Shown here: piece after piece, positions 42,969 through 50,768 of the stretch
Layout of the letters: every line of letters starts with the position of its first letter
Position numbering within the stretch: the first letter of the stretch is position 1
Assembly (NCBI RefSeq): GCF_008838325.1
Contig: NZ_CP042829.1
Span: 186,001 to 250,000, forward strand
Source: Tepidiforma bonchosmolovskayae
GTDB taxonomy: Bacteria > Chloroflexota > Dehalococcoidia > Tepidiformales > Tepidiformaceae
DNA length: 64,000 nt
Direction: 5' to 3'
The notes under the pieces: model-generated
What the model was told of the DNA's origin: nothing
The model's database searches: none
Seen by the model: only the letters and a program-made list of their open reading frames with translations
Translations under genes and position numbers: made by a program

Positions 42969-44624
42969 TCAGTCAGCGATATCCGGCGTCCGTTTCGGCG
43001 GGGGCGACCCGAGACCGCCCATTGGCGTGAGCTTCGACATGTCGATATCGAGCAAGCAGGGCCCAGCGGAGGCAAGCCCGCGTTCGAGGGCGGCGCGGAA
43101 GGTGGCTGGTGAGTCGACCGCCTCGGCGGGAACCCCCATACCCCGGGCGACCTGGACGAAGTCCGGCGTTGCGAGGTCGACCCCGAACTGGCGGCCTTCG
43201 AACGTGCGGGCCTCGATCGTGCGGAGGACGCCGTAGCCGCGGTCGTTGAAAACGCACACCACAACCGGCACGCGGTACTGCGCGGCGGTCGCCAGCTCGG
43301 CGATGTTGAGCATGAATCCACCGTCGCCCTGGATAACGACTGCGGGACGGCCGGCTCCGATGGCGGCGCCGATTGCGAGCGGCAGGGCGGGCCCGATAGC
43401 GGCGGATGTCGGATAGATGGACGTCCGTGGGGCGAGGACCGGGAGGATGCGGTTGCCCCAGAGGTAGGCCGGGACGGTGGCATCGCGCACGATGAGCGCG
43501 TCGCGGGGAGCCAGCTCACGGATTGCGTCCATGATGGCCGCGTAGTCGGGGCCGATTTCGCGCCTGATTTGGGCCAGGGCCGCCGCACGCAGGTCGGCGG
43601 CGCGCGCAGCGAACGCCGGCTCCATGCGGACATCGGCGAGGTCGCGGGCCAGGGCCGCCAGTGCGAGGCGCGCATCGCCGACCACGGGGACGTCGGCGGT
43701 GTAATTTCGGCCGATGACGCCCGGGTCGGCGTCGATGTGGATGAGCCGGGCCGGCCAGCGCAGCGACCAGTTGCGGGTCGCGCCGGCCTGGAAGCGGGTG
43801 CCGACGGCAAGGATGACGTCGGCCGTATCGAACAGCTCCTGGAGCGCCGGGTGGGCTGAGAGCGGGCCGAGCGCGAGGGGGTGGTCCTCCGGGATTGCCC
43901 CGCGCCCGTTCGCGGAGGTGACGACCGGGGCGCCGAGCGATTCGGCCAGCTCCTGGAGTTCAGCTTCAGCGCCGGACGCGAGGACGCCGCCGCCTGCCCA
44001 GATGAGGACCCGCCTGGCGCCCCGGAGGAGGTCGGCAGCCCGGGCGAGGGCATCGCGGCCGGGGCGAATCCGCGGCCAGCCTTCGATGTGAGGGATGTCA
44101 ACCTCGGCGCGGGTGTACTGCAGGTCGATCGGGATTTCGACGGCGCCGGGAGCCGGGCGGCCGGTATGGATATCGCGGGCCACGGCGACGATGGTCTCGG
44201 CGATCTCCTCGGTGCGGCGCACGCTTTCAGCGCGCCGGGTGACGGTCCGGAGCATGGGCAGCTGGGCCTCGGCTTCGTGGAGGAACCCCTTCCCTTTGCC
44301 GTAGTAGAGCGACTCGACCTGGCCGGTGATCAGGAGCACGCGGCTGGAGGCGAATTGCGCCTCGTAGAGGCCCGTCATCGCATTGGTGGTCCCGGGGCCG
44401 GTGCTGGCGATCGCCACGCCAAGCCTGCCTGTTGCCCGGGCGTAGCCATCGGCAGCATGAAGGGCGCCCTGCTCATGGCGGACGGCGACCGGGGTGATGC
44501 CGCCGAGGCGGTGAATGGCATCGTAGATGGGGATATTGTGGACGCTGACGATACCGAAGACGTGTTCGACGCCAAGGGCGCGCAGGGCTTCGTAGACGGC
44601 TTCGCCGCCGGACATTTCGCGCAC
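42969..44624 (-). CDS. Thiamine-diphosphate enzyme, acetolactate-synthase-like
   Basis: About 551 residues from GTG 44624, with GGAGG 5 nt upstream; in-frame GTG 44642 lies upstream. The catalytic Glu is in VRHEQGALHAADGYARATG. The TPP motif is GDGGFMLNIAELATAAQ followed by NDRGYG. A central FAD/nucleotide-like domain is present (GGGVLASGAEAELQEL). It may be an acetolactate synthase, oxalyl-CoA or benzoylformate decarboxylase-like enzyme; no small subunit gene lies beside it. It is last in a minus-strand run with an aldo/keto reductase, malQ and pgi. Confidence 0.88.
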   Translation of the reverse strand: MREMSGGEAVYEALRALGVEHVFGIVSVHNIPIYDAIHRLGGITPVAVRHEQGALHAADGYARATGRLGVAIASTGPGTTNAMTGLYEAQFASSRVLLITGQVESLYYGKGKGFLHEAEAQLPMLRTVTRRAESVRRTEEIAETIVAVARDIHTGRPAPGAVEIPIDLQYTRAEVDIPHIEGWPRIRPGRDALARAADLLRGARRVLIWAGGGVLASGAEAELQELAESLGAPVVTSANGRGAIPEDHPLALGPLSAHPALQELFDTADVILAVGTRFQAGATRNWSLRWPARLIHIDADPGVIGRNYTADVPVVGDARLALAALARDLADVRMEPAFAARAADLRAAALAQIRREIGPDYAAIMDAIRELAPRDALIVRDATVPAYLWGNRILPVLAPRTSIYPTSAAIGPALPLAIGAAIGAGRPAVVIQGDGGFMLNIAELATAAQYRVPVVVCVFNDRGYGVLRTIEARTFEGRQFGVDLATPDFVQVARGMGVPAEAVDSPATFRAALERGLASAGPCLLDIDMSKLTPMGGLGSPPPKRTPDIAD

Positions 44625-44696
44625 GGCTGCCTCCGGGGGCACAGGTAGTGGCCCGGACGCTACCGGCGCCCGGGCGGGGGTGTCAACGCAGCGCCA

Positions 44697-45704
44697 TCAC
44701 CACCGGAAGGCTCCGGCGCGCCAGTCGGCCTCGTAATACGGAGCCACATGCGTGCCGGGAGGGATGATGCGGTCGATCGCCTTTCGGTCTTCATCGGTGA
44801 TGGTGACCTCGAGGGCGCCGAGGTTGTCCTCGAGCTGCTCCATGGTCCGCGGGCCGATGATCGGGCTGGTGACCCCGGGCTGGTGGATGCACCAGGCGAG
44901 CGCGAGACGGGAGATAGTGGTGCCTTTCTCCCTGGCAAGAGATTCGAGGGGTTCGACCACATCCCAGATGGCTTCGTTCATGCGGCGCCGGTAGAGGGGG
45001 TTGGCGTCGAGGTTGGCGTAGCGGCTGTCCTCGGGCGGGGGCGCGTTCCGGCGGTATTTCCCGGTGAGGAGCCCGCCGGCAAGCGGGCTCCAGGGGATGA
45101 TGCCGAACCCGTAGGCCTGGGCCATTGGGAGGAGTTCCCGCTCGATGCGGCGGTCGAGCAGGTTGTACGGAGGCTGTTCGCAGACGAAGCGCTCAAGCCC
45201 GTACTCCTTCGCGACCCAGAGGCTTTCGACCAGCTGCCAGGCGGCGAAGGTGCTGCTGCCGATGTACCGCACCTTGCCGGAGCGGACGAGGTCATCGAGC
45301 GCGCGAAGTGTCTCGTCAATCGGAACATCGGGCTGGGGCCGATGGACCTGGTAGAGGTCGATCCAGTCGGTCTTCAGGCGGCGGAGGCTGGCTTCGCACT
45401 GCTCGATGATGTGGCGCCGGGTATTTCCCATGGCGTTCGGGTCGTCGCCCATGCGGCCGTGGACCTTGGTTGCGAGGATGACCTGGCTGCGGCGGCCGTT
45501 GCGCTGGAGCGCCTCGCCGACGGCCTCTTCGCTGCGCCCCTGGTTGTAGACGTTGGCGGTATCGATGAAGTTGATGCCGGCATCGAGGGCGCGGTCAATG
45601 ATGGCTGCCGAGTCGGCGGGGGAGGTTTTGCCGCCGAACATCATGGCGCCGAGGCAGAGGGGGCTGACGCGGATGCCGGTTCGGCCGAGCGGTCGGTAAT
45701 CCAC
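44697..45704 (-). CDS. Aldo/keto reductase
   Basis: 335 residues from GTG 45704; GGAGG lies 8 nt before it and overlaps an upstream GTG. The barrel opens YRPLGRTGIRVSPLCLG. The catalytic tetrad is visible: Asp and Tyr in FIDTANVYNQGRSE, Lys in ILATKVHG, His in YQVHRPQP. The C-terminal NADPH site has the S-P-I-I-G-like SPIIGPRTMEQLEDNL. It reduces aldehydes or ketones with NADPH; the subgroup resembles YghZ/potassium-channel-beta-like AKRs. The substrate is unknown. Confidence 0.92.
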   Translation of the reverse strand: MDYRPLGRTGIRVSPLCLGAMMFGGKTSPADSAAIIDRALDAGINFIDTANVYNQGRSEEAVGEALQRNGRRSQVILATKVHGRMGDDPNAMGNTRRHIIEQCEASLRRLKTDWIDLYQVHRPQPDVPIDETLRALDDLVRSGKVRYIGSSTFAAWQLVESLWVAKEYGLERFVCEQPPYNLLDRRIERELLPMAQAYGFGIIPWSPLAGGLLTGKYRRNAPPPEDSRYANLDANPLYRRRMNEAIWDVVEPLESLAREKGTTISRLALAWCIHQPGVTSPIIGPRTMEQLEDNLGALEVTITDEDRKAIDRIIPPGTHVAPYYEADWRAGAFRW

Positions 45705-45809
45705 CTGGAACACCTCCGGGGAGTGCTGCGGGGGCAGCGTACGCGAAGCGCAACTGACCCGCAGCAGCCGGGGTCCGGGGGAGGTGCAGGCGAGGGAGAG
45801 GCCGGCCGG

Positions 45810-47285
45810 TCAGCGGCGGGTGCCGTCCCTGCCCGTGCGTTCGACGAGTGCGCGGAAGAACTCGAGGCGGTCGGGCGTCACCTGCTCCGGTGCGTACCGC
45901 CAGGTCCAGTTGCCTTCAGCGCGGCCGGGATGGTTCATGCGGTGGCTGCCATCGAGGGCAAGGAGGTCCTGCATGGGGATGATGGCAGTTTCGGCGACGC
46001 TTTCGAGGGCCACACGGACGAGGTCGTCGACAATGCGTGACCCGTCGATGCCGAGTTCGCGGCGGACGTTGTCGCGCTCCCATTCGGGGAGGCTCGTCCA
46101 CCAGCCGAGGGTGGTGTCGTTGTCGTGGGTACCGGTGTAGACGACCTGGTTTTCGCGGTGGTTCCGGGGAAGGTACGGATTGTCGGGGTCGCCGCCGAAG
46201 GCGAACTGGAGGACGGCCATCCCGGGGTAGCCGAGCTCGTCGCGGAGCGCGCGGACGTCGTCGGTGATGATGCCCAGGTCTTCGACGATGATGGGCAGCC
46301 GCCCGAGGGCAGCTTCGAGGGCGTCGAAGAGGGCGCGGCCCGGGCCGGGCACCCAGCGGCCATTGACAGCGGTCGGTTCGTCGGCGGGGATGTGCCAGGC
46401 TGCGACGAAGCCGCGGAAGTGGTCGACCCTGAGGGCATCGAAGAGGTCGAGGGCGCGGCGGAAGCGGGCAATCCACCAGGCGTAGCCATCGGCGCGCATG
46501 GCATCCCAGTCGTAGAGCGGGTTGCCCCAGCGCTGCCCGGTGTCGCTGAAGGCATCGGGCGGAACGCCGGCGACGACGGCTGGGTTGCCGCTGGCATCGA
46601 GGAGGAAGAGGGAGCGGTGGGCCCAGTGGTCGGCGCTGTCGCGGTCGACGAAGATGGGCATATCGCCGATGAGGAGGATGCCGCGCGCGTGTGCGGCATC
46701 CCGAAGCTCCTGCCACTGGAGGTCGAACACGTACTGCAGGAAGCGGTGGAACTCGACCTCGTCGGCGAGGGCGGTGCCGGGCGTCGGCCGCGAGGGCGGG
46801 TAGTTTCGGTACTCGGCCGGCCACTCCCACCAGGGCTGGCCGGTGAGTTCGCGCAGCGCTTCGAACAGGGCGTAGTCATCGAGCCAGGGGTGGGCCGCGG
46901 CGAATTCGGCAAGGCGCGGCCTGCAACCCTCGGCGACGAAGCGTTCGAACGCCCGCCGGAGGCGCGGGAGCCGCGCTGCGCGAAGAGCGGCGAAGTCGAC
47001 CCGGTTCGGGGTGCCGAAGGGCGCAAGCTGCGCGTCCTGGGGCGCGAGCCAGCCGCGGCGGGCAAGCCATTCGAGGTCGATCAGGCGGTCGTCGCCGGCG
47101 AACGCAGAACGACCGGCGTAGGGCGAATCGTAGGGACCCGGCGGACAGACGGGCAGCATCTGCCAGGCGCGCGCGCCGGCCCGGCTGAGCAGGTCGACGA
47201 AACGATGGGCCGGTGCGCCGAGGGTGCCGGGGTGCGGGAGGGAGGTGGCGTGGAGCAGGATGCCTGCGAGTCGCTGGCCCATCAT
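45810..47285 (-). CDS. malQ: 4-alpha-glucanotransferase (amylomaltase)
   Basis: 491 residues; glycoside hydrolase 77. It transfers alpha-1,4-glucan chains in maltodextrin and glycogen metabolism. The start GILLHATSLPHPGTLG and PYDSPYAGRSAFAGD are typical. The catalytic nucleophile Asp is in LRVDHFRGF, the acid/base Glu in VEDLGIITDDV, and the third acid in GTHDNDTTLGWW. The start ATG overlaps the pgi stop by 4 bp, so glucan and hexose-phosphate enzymes are coupled. Confidence 0.95.
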   Translation of the reverse strand: MMGQRLAGILLHATSLPHPGTLGAPAHRFVDLLSRAGARAWQMLPVCPPGPYDSPYAGRSAFAGDDRLIDLEWLARRGWLAPQDAQLAPFGTPNRVDFAALRAARLPRLRRAFERFVAEGCRPRLAEFAAAHPWLDDYALFEALRELTGQPWWEWPAEYRNYPPSRPTPGTALADEVEFHRFLQYVFDLQWQELRDAAHARGILLIGDMPIFVDRDSADHWAHRSLFLLDASGNPAVVAGVPPDAFSDTGQRWGNPLYDWDAMRADGYAWWIARFRRALDLFDALRVDHFRGFVAAWHIPADEPTAVNGRWVPGPGRALFDALEAALGRLPIIVEDLGIITDDVRALRDELGYPGMAVLQFAFGGDPDNPYLPRNHRENQVVYTGTHDNDTTLGWWTSLPEWERDNVRRELGIDGSRIVDDLVRVALESVAETAIIPMQDLLALDGSHRMNHPGRAEGNWTWRYAPEQVTPDRLEFFRALVERTGRDGTRR

Positions 47286-48808
47286 GCCGGGAACGCCAGG
47301 CGCTCGAGTTCGGCCAGCGAGAGGCGGGCGACCCGGCGGCCGTGCGCAAGGAGTGCCGCCACATCGCCGCGGGCCTGCGCCGCTTCCAGCTGCGCGAAGG
47401 TGAAGGGCTCCCCGGGCACAGGGAAGTCGACGCTGGGCGGGTCCTCGACCACAAGGAACACGCCGGTGTTCGGGCCGCCCTTGTGAAGCTGGCCGGTCGA
47501 GTGGAGGTAGCGGGGGCCGAAGCCGATGGTCGTCGCCACGCGGAGGCGGTCACGGAAGGCGTGACGGGCGCGCTCAAGGCGGTCAGCGGTCGTGCGGTCG
47601 CGGGGAAGGTAGGCGAGGATCGCGAGATAGTCGCCGGGGCGGATGCTCGCGAGGACGTCGGCGGGTGCCGGCGTCACGGGCTCGGGGGCAACGCCTTCAA
47701 GGAGCCGGCGGGCCAGCCGCTTGGCTTCCTCGACGTTGGGCTGGTCGAACGGATTGATGCCGAGGATGTGCCCGGCCACCGCGGTGGCGAACTCCCAGCG
47801 GAAGAACTCGGCAGCGAGGTCGAGGGGGCCGATGGCAGGAAGCCGGACCACGGGCTGCCCGGAGGCTTCGAGCTCGGCGAGCCCATCGAGCGGGCCGTAC
47901 GCGACGAAGAGGCGGTCGTCGCCGTACACCGACGGCGGACCGATTCGCTCGCCCTCGACGGGGAGGATGCCGCGGCCGTGCTTCCCGGTCGATTCGGCGA
48001 CAAGCTGCTCGATCCAGTGGCCGAGACCTTCGACCTGCTGGGGCAGGAAGACGGTGAGCTTGTCGCGGCCGGCAAGCGCGGCTTCCGCCATGACGGCCCC
48101 GAGCCAGGCACCGGGGTTCGCGGCAGGGTCCGGGTCCTGGCAGGAGCGGGCCATCGGGCCGAGGCGCCCGAACATGCCGGGGATATCGACGCCGCAGAGG
48201 ATGGCCGGGACCAGGCCGAAATACGACAGCGCGGAGAAGCGCCCGCCGATGTCGGGCGGGTTGAGGAAAAGCCGTTCGATTCCGAGCCGGTGGGCCTCGG
48301 CCTCGAGGGGCGTGCCGGGGTCGGTGATCACGATGTAGCGGTGCGGGTCGGGGAGGCGTTCCCGGAAAAACGCGAACTGGCTCCGGGTCTCAATCGTGGT
48401 GCCGGACTTGCTGGAGACGGCGATGACCGTGGCGGCCAGGTCGAGGCGCGCCAGGAGCGCGTCAAGCTGCCGCGGGTCGGTCGAATCGAGGAGCTCGAAG
48501 CGGAGCGCATCGGGAGCGGGACCGAAGGCCGAGGTCATCACCTCGGGCGCCAGGCTCGAGCCGCCCATGCCAAGCAGGAGCAAGGAGGCGGCACCTTCGG
48601 CCCGCAGCGTTTCCCGGAGCGCGGCGATGGCCGGGAGCCGCGCGAACATCTGCTGGTGGACCGTCAGCCATCCGAGCCGGTCGGCGCACTCGGCGGGTTC
48701 CGGCTGCCAGACGGTGTGGTCGCGCGCCCAGATGCGGTCGATGATGCGGTTGCTGGCGAGGGCGGCGAGGCGGGCGTTGACGGCCGATTCCAGTGGGGCC
48801 GGGAGCAT
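47282..48808 (-). CDS. pgi: Glucose-6-phosphate isomerase
   Basis: 508 residues from ATG 48808, with GGAGG 4 nt upstream. SIS-type phosphoglucose isomerase: LLLLGMGGSSLAPEVM, AVSSKSGTTIETRSQFAFF, and the C-terminal NQPNVEEAKR-like FDQPNVEEAKRLARRLL. It interconverts glucose-6-P and fructose-6-P. The sequence resembles the isomerase half of bifunctional transaldolase-isomerases found in some Actinobacteria and Chloroflexi, but no transaldolase domain is attached. A TATCGT -10 lies at 48837-48842 inside an inverted repeat. Confidence 0.9.
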   Translation of the reverse strand: MLPAPLESAVNARLAALASNRIIDRIWARDHTVWQPEPAECADRLGWLTVHQQMFARLPAIAALRETLRAEGAASLLLLGMGGSSLAPEVMTSAFGPAPDALRFELLDSTDPRQLDALLARLDLAATVIAVSSKSGTTIETRSQFAFFRERLPDPHRYIVITDPGTPLEAEAHRLGIERLFLNPPDIGGRFSALSYFGLVPAILCGVDIPGMFGRLGPMARSCQDPDPAANPGAWLGAVMAEAALAGRDKLTVFLPQQVEGLGHWIEQLVAESTGKHGRGILPVEGERIGPPSVYGDDRLFVAYGPLDGLAELEASGQPVVRLPAIGPLDLAAEFFRWEFATAVAGHILGINPFDQPNVEEAKRLARRLLEGVAPEPVTPAPADVLASIRPGDYLAILAYLPRDRTTADRLERARHAFRDRLRVATTIGFGPRYLHSTGQLHKGGPNTGVFLVVEDPPSVDFPVPGEPFTFAQLEAAQARGDVAALLAHGRRVARLSLAELERLAFPA

Positions 48809-48811
48809 GGA

Positions 48812-48850
48812 GCCTCCGCGGGGGTGGTGCTCCCTAACGATAGCGGAGGC
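48812..48850. repeat. Inverted repeat flanking the pgi promoter
   Basis: GCCTCCGC (48812-48819) and GCGGAGGC (48843-48850) are exact inverse copies 23 bp apart. On the pgi strand the box TATCGT lies next to the upstream arm, and the downstream arm contains the pgi Shine-Dalgarno. It could be an operator. Confidence 0.4.
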
Positions 48851-49047
48851 GTGGTGAACGGGCAGGGCGGGCGATGGGCAGGATGACCTGCTCGCCGGCC
48901 ACAACGGCGCGCTCGCGCGGAACGACACCGGTGCGCGGCGGCAGACGGTGCGGCAGCGGACGCGGCTTCCGGTAGGGGAGCGGCTCGGCCGATGCGTACA
49001 TTCCATCAGCACGTTACGACAGGTCCGGAGAGAAAACCCGGGCCGAC

Positions 49048-49087
49048 CGGTGACAGGCACGGGACGGAGCGGTGACAGGCCCGTGAC
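49048..49087. repeat. Tandem 18-bp direct repeat at 22-bp spacing
   Basis: CGGTGACAGGCACGGGAC (49048-49065) and CGGTGACAGGCCCGTGAC (49070-49087) match at 16 of 18 bases. Their starts are 22 bp apart, about two DNA turns. They sit in the 377 bp gene-free stretch 48851-49227 between pgi and the Cys4 genes. I see no gene in that stretch. Confidence 0.5.
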
Positions 49088-49227
49088 TACTCCGCCGGGG
49101 AAACGCGGGGGCGGAGCCGTACCGATATCCGGGTTTCTCTGGAGTGCACAGGAGGTCCGGGGCTGCCGACTATCAGAACAGGCGGCCGACTCCGCAAAGG
49201 TGCACGGCACGGCCGGGGGACGTGGCG

Positions 49228-49419
49228 ATGCAGCAGCACATCCGCATCTGTCAGCACTGCGGGACGCCGTACGACTGGCGCCGCTCGCCGAGCGCGTTCC
49301 TGAAGATGACCTACTGCGGCAGCCTCTGCGAGAAGGCAGACCTCGGCTTCACGATTGAGACGCTGCTCCGCGATTTCGAGTACGTGCGAGGAGAGTGGCG
49401 GGCGCTCCTTGCGGCGTAA
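49228..49419 (+). CDS. Small Cys4 zinc-finger-like protein, copy 1
   Basis: 63 residues from ATG 49228, with GGGGGA 7 nt upstream. Cysteines 8, 11, 30 and 34 form C-x2-C-x18-C-x3-C. Around them lie conserved YDWRRSPS and MTYCGSLCEKADLGFT. The pattern suggests one zinc site in a treble-clef or ribbon fold, followed by an amphipathic helix (ETLLRDFEYVRGEW). I recognise no named family. A second copy lies 149 bp downstream. Protein or nucleic-acid binding is possible, and no partner is evident. Confidence 0.75.
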   Translation: MQQHIRICQHCGTPYDWRRSPSAFLKMTYCGSLCEKADLGFTIETLLRDFEYVRGEWRALLAA

Positions 49420-49567
49420 CCGGCAACGAGCCCGGGCGGCATCCCGGGAAGGGGGAAGGTAAGCGCGGCCACCGGGTCGCTTTACGAAACGGACTCGCGG
49501 CCCCTACGCTGGATCTCGGAAGGCAGCCGACCAGCGAGGCGGCGAAGCCAGCAGAGGAGGCACACCA

Positions 49568-49795
49568 ATGGATACGCCCATCGGACCCGGCCCGACCGGG
49601 ATGAACCTGAACAACATCCGCGTTTGCGCACGGTGCGGCCTCCGCTATGACTGGCGGAAGTCGCCGAGCGGCATGAAGATGACGTACTGCTCGTCGCTCT
49701 GCGAAAAGGCGGACCTCGGCTTCACGGTCGAGGCGCTCATCCGCTGGGAGCGCGAACCGGCCGAAAAGGAGCCTGTGACCCCCGGCGGGGAGTAA
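49568..49795 (+). CDS. Small Cys4 zinc-finger-like protein, copy 2
   Basis: 75 residues with a strong GAGGAGG before the ATG. Cysteines 20, 23, 41 and 45 have the same C-x2-C-x17-C-x3-C layout as copy 1. The blocks YDWRKSPS and MTYCSSLCEKADLGFT are nearly identical. Differences are a 12-residue N-terminal extension (PIGPGPTG), one residue less between the Cys pairs, and a charged Pro-rich tail. It is clearly a paralog by tandem duplication. Both keep all four Cys, so both are probably functional. A strong terminator follows. Confidence 0.8.
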   Translation: MDTPIGPGPTGMNLNNIRVCARCGLRYDWRKSPSGMKMTYCSSLCEKADLGFTVEALIRWEREPAEKEPVTPGGE

Positions 49796-49819
49796 CCACC
49801 GACAGGCTGGCACCAGCAC

Positions 49820-49847
49820 GCGGGCCCGGCGTTTTCGCCGGGCCCGC
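49820..49847 (+). terminator. Terminator after the Cys4 gene pair
   Basis: GCGGGCCCGGCG (49820-49831) and CGCCGGGCCCGC (49836-49847) make a perfect 12-bp stem with loop TTTT. The following TGTCGTCC is not T-rich. It may also serve the convergent sulfurtransferase gene. Confidence 0.65.
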
Positions 49848-49875
49848 TGTCGTCCACGGGGATGCTGCAAGCGGG

Positions 49876-50712
49876 CTATTCGAGCGTGAGCGGGGTGTCG
49901 TCGCGGTTGGCCCAGTCGCGCATGGAGCCGTCGTAGACCCGGATGTTGTCGTAGCCGACGAGCGTCATGGCGAAGGCGGCATGCGCGGCGCGGATACCGC
50001 CCTGGCAGTACGTAATGGTGGCGCGGTCGCGGGAGAAGCCGGCCTCGGCCAGGAGCCGATCGATCTCCTCGGCCGGGAGGAAGCGGCGGAGGTCGCCCTT
50101 CTCCACGAAGTTCAGCCACTCGAGGTGCTTCGCGCCGGGGACGCGGCCGACGCGGCGGTTGCCGCGGTCGTTGGTGCCGTTCCACTCCTCGTCGGTCCGG
50201 GCATCGAGGATTTGACAGGAGGGGTCGCCGATGTGCGCCTTGAGGTACTCCGCGTCGGCGATAAGGTCGGGGTTCGGGCGGGCAACGAAGGTGGCCGGGG
50301 CGGGGCGCGTGGCGTGGAAGGTGACCGGCCGGCCTTCCGTGAGCCAGCGGTGCCAGCCGCCGTTCAGCACCCGGACGTTCGGATGGCCGTAGTAGTTGAG
50401 CACCCACCACATCCGCGCGGCGAGGAGTGCGTTGTTGTCGTCGTAGGGCACGACGAGGGTTTCGTTCGAGACGCCGAGGCGGCCCATGAGCGCTTCGAAC
50501 TCGCGCGGTGGCATCACGAAGGTACCGTGGTCGGCACCGGGCGGACCGGACTCCTTGATGTAATAGTGGACCGGGAGGTGAACCGCGCCGGGTATGTGGG
50601 CGCGGCGGTAGGCTTCGAGGACGGCGCAGTCGATGATGCGCACGCCGGGGTCGTCGAGGTGATCCATGAGCCAGTCGGGCTCGACGAGCAGCTCAGGCCG
50701 GGCGTACTCCAT
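49876..50712 (-). CDS. Two-domain rhodanese sulfurtransferase
   Basis: 278 residues, normal for thiosulfate or 3-mercaptopyruvate sulfurtransferases. Two rhodanese folds: the N-terminal one is structural (VRIIDCAVLEAYRRAHIPGA, no catalytic Cys), the C-terminal one has Cys236 in ITYCQGGIRAAHAAF. The LDARTDEEWNG segment precedes the active site. The loop CQGGIRA fits thiosulfate-type more than the mercaptopyruvate CGSGVTA. It moves sulfane sulfur to acceptors such as cyanide or thiols. GGAGG lies 9 nt before ATG. Confidence 0.92.
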   Translation of the reverse strand: MEYARPELLVEPDWLMDHLDDPGVRIIDCAVLEAYRRAHIPGAVHLPVHYYIKESGPPGADHGTFVMPPREFEALMGRLGVSNETLVVPYDDNNALLAARMWWVLNYYGHPNVRVLNGGWHRWLTEGRPVTFHATRPAPATFVARPNPDLIADAEYLKAHIGDPSCQILDARTDEEWNGTNDRGNRRVGRVPGAKHLEWLNFVEKGDLRRFLPAEEIDRLLAEAGFSRDRATITYCQGGIRAAHAAFAMTLVGYDNIRVYDGSMRDWANRDDTPLTLE

Positions 50713-50768
50713 GGCGCAATTCCTCCGGTGAACGGTGGACCGCAGTCTACGCGGCCACCAGGCAACCG

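Noticed and set aside
48851-49227. Possible gene in the stretch before the Cys4 pair
   Set aside because: Frames in either strand are short, Arg/Pro-rich and lack ribosome sites; only direct repeats and promoter-like features are seen.
49228-49795. Toxin-antitoxin reading of the two small genes
   Set aside because: They are paralogs of each other with zinc-type Cys patterns, not a toxin and antitoxin pair, and they are separated by 148 bp.
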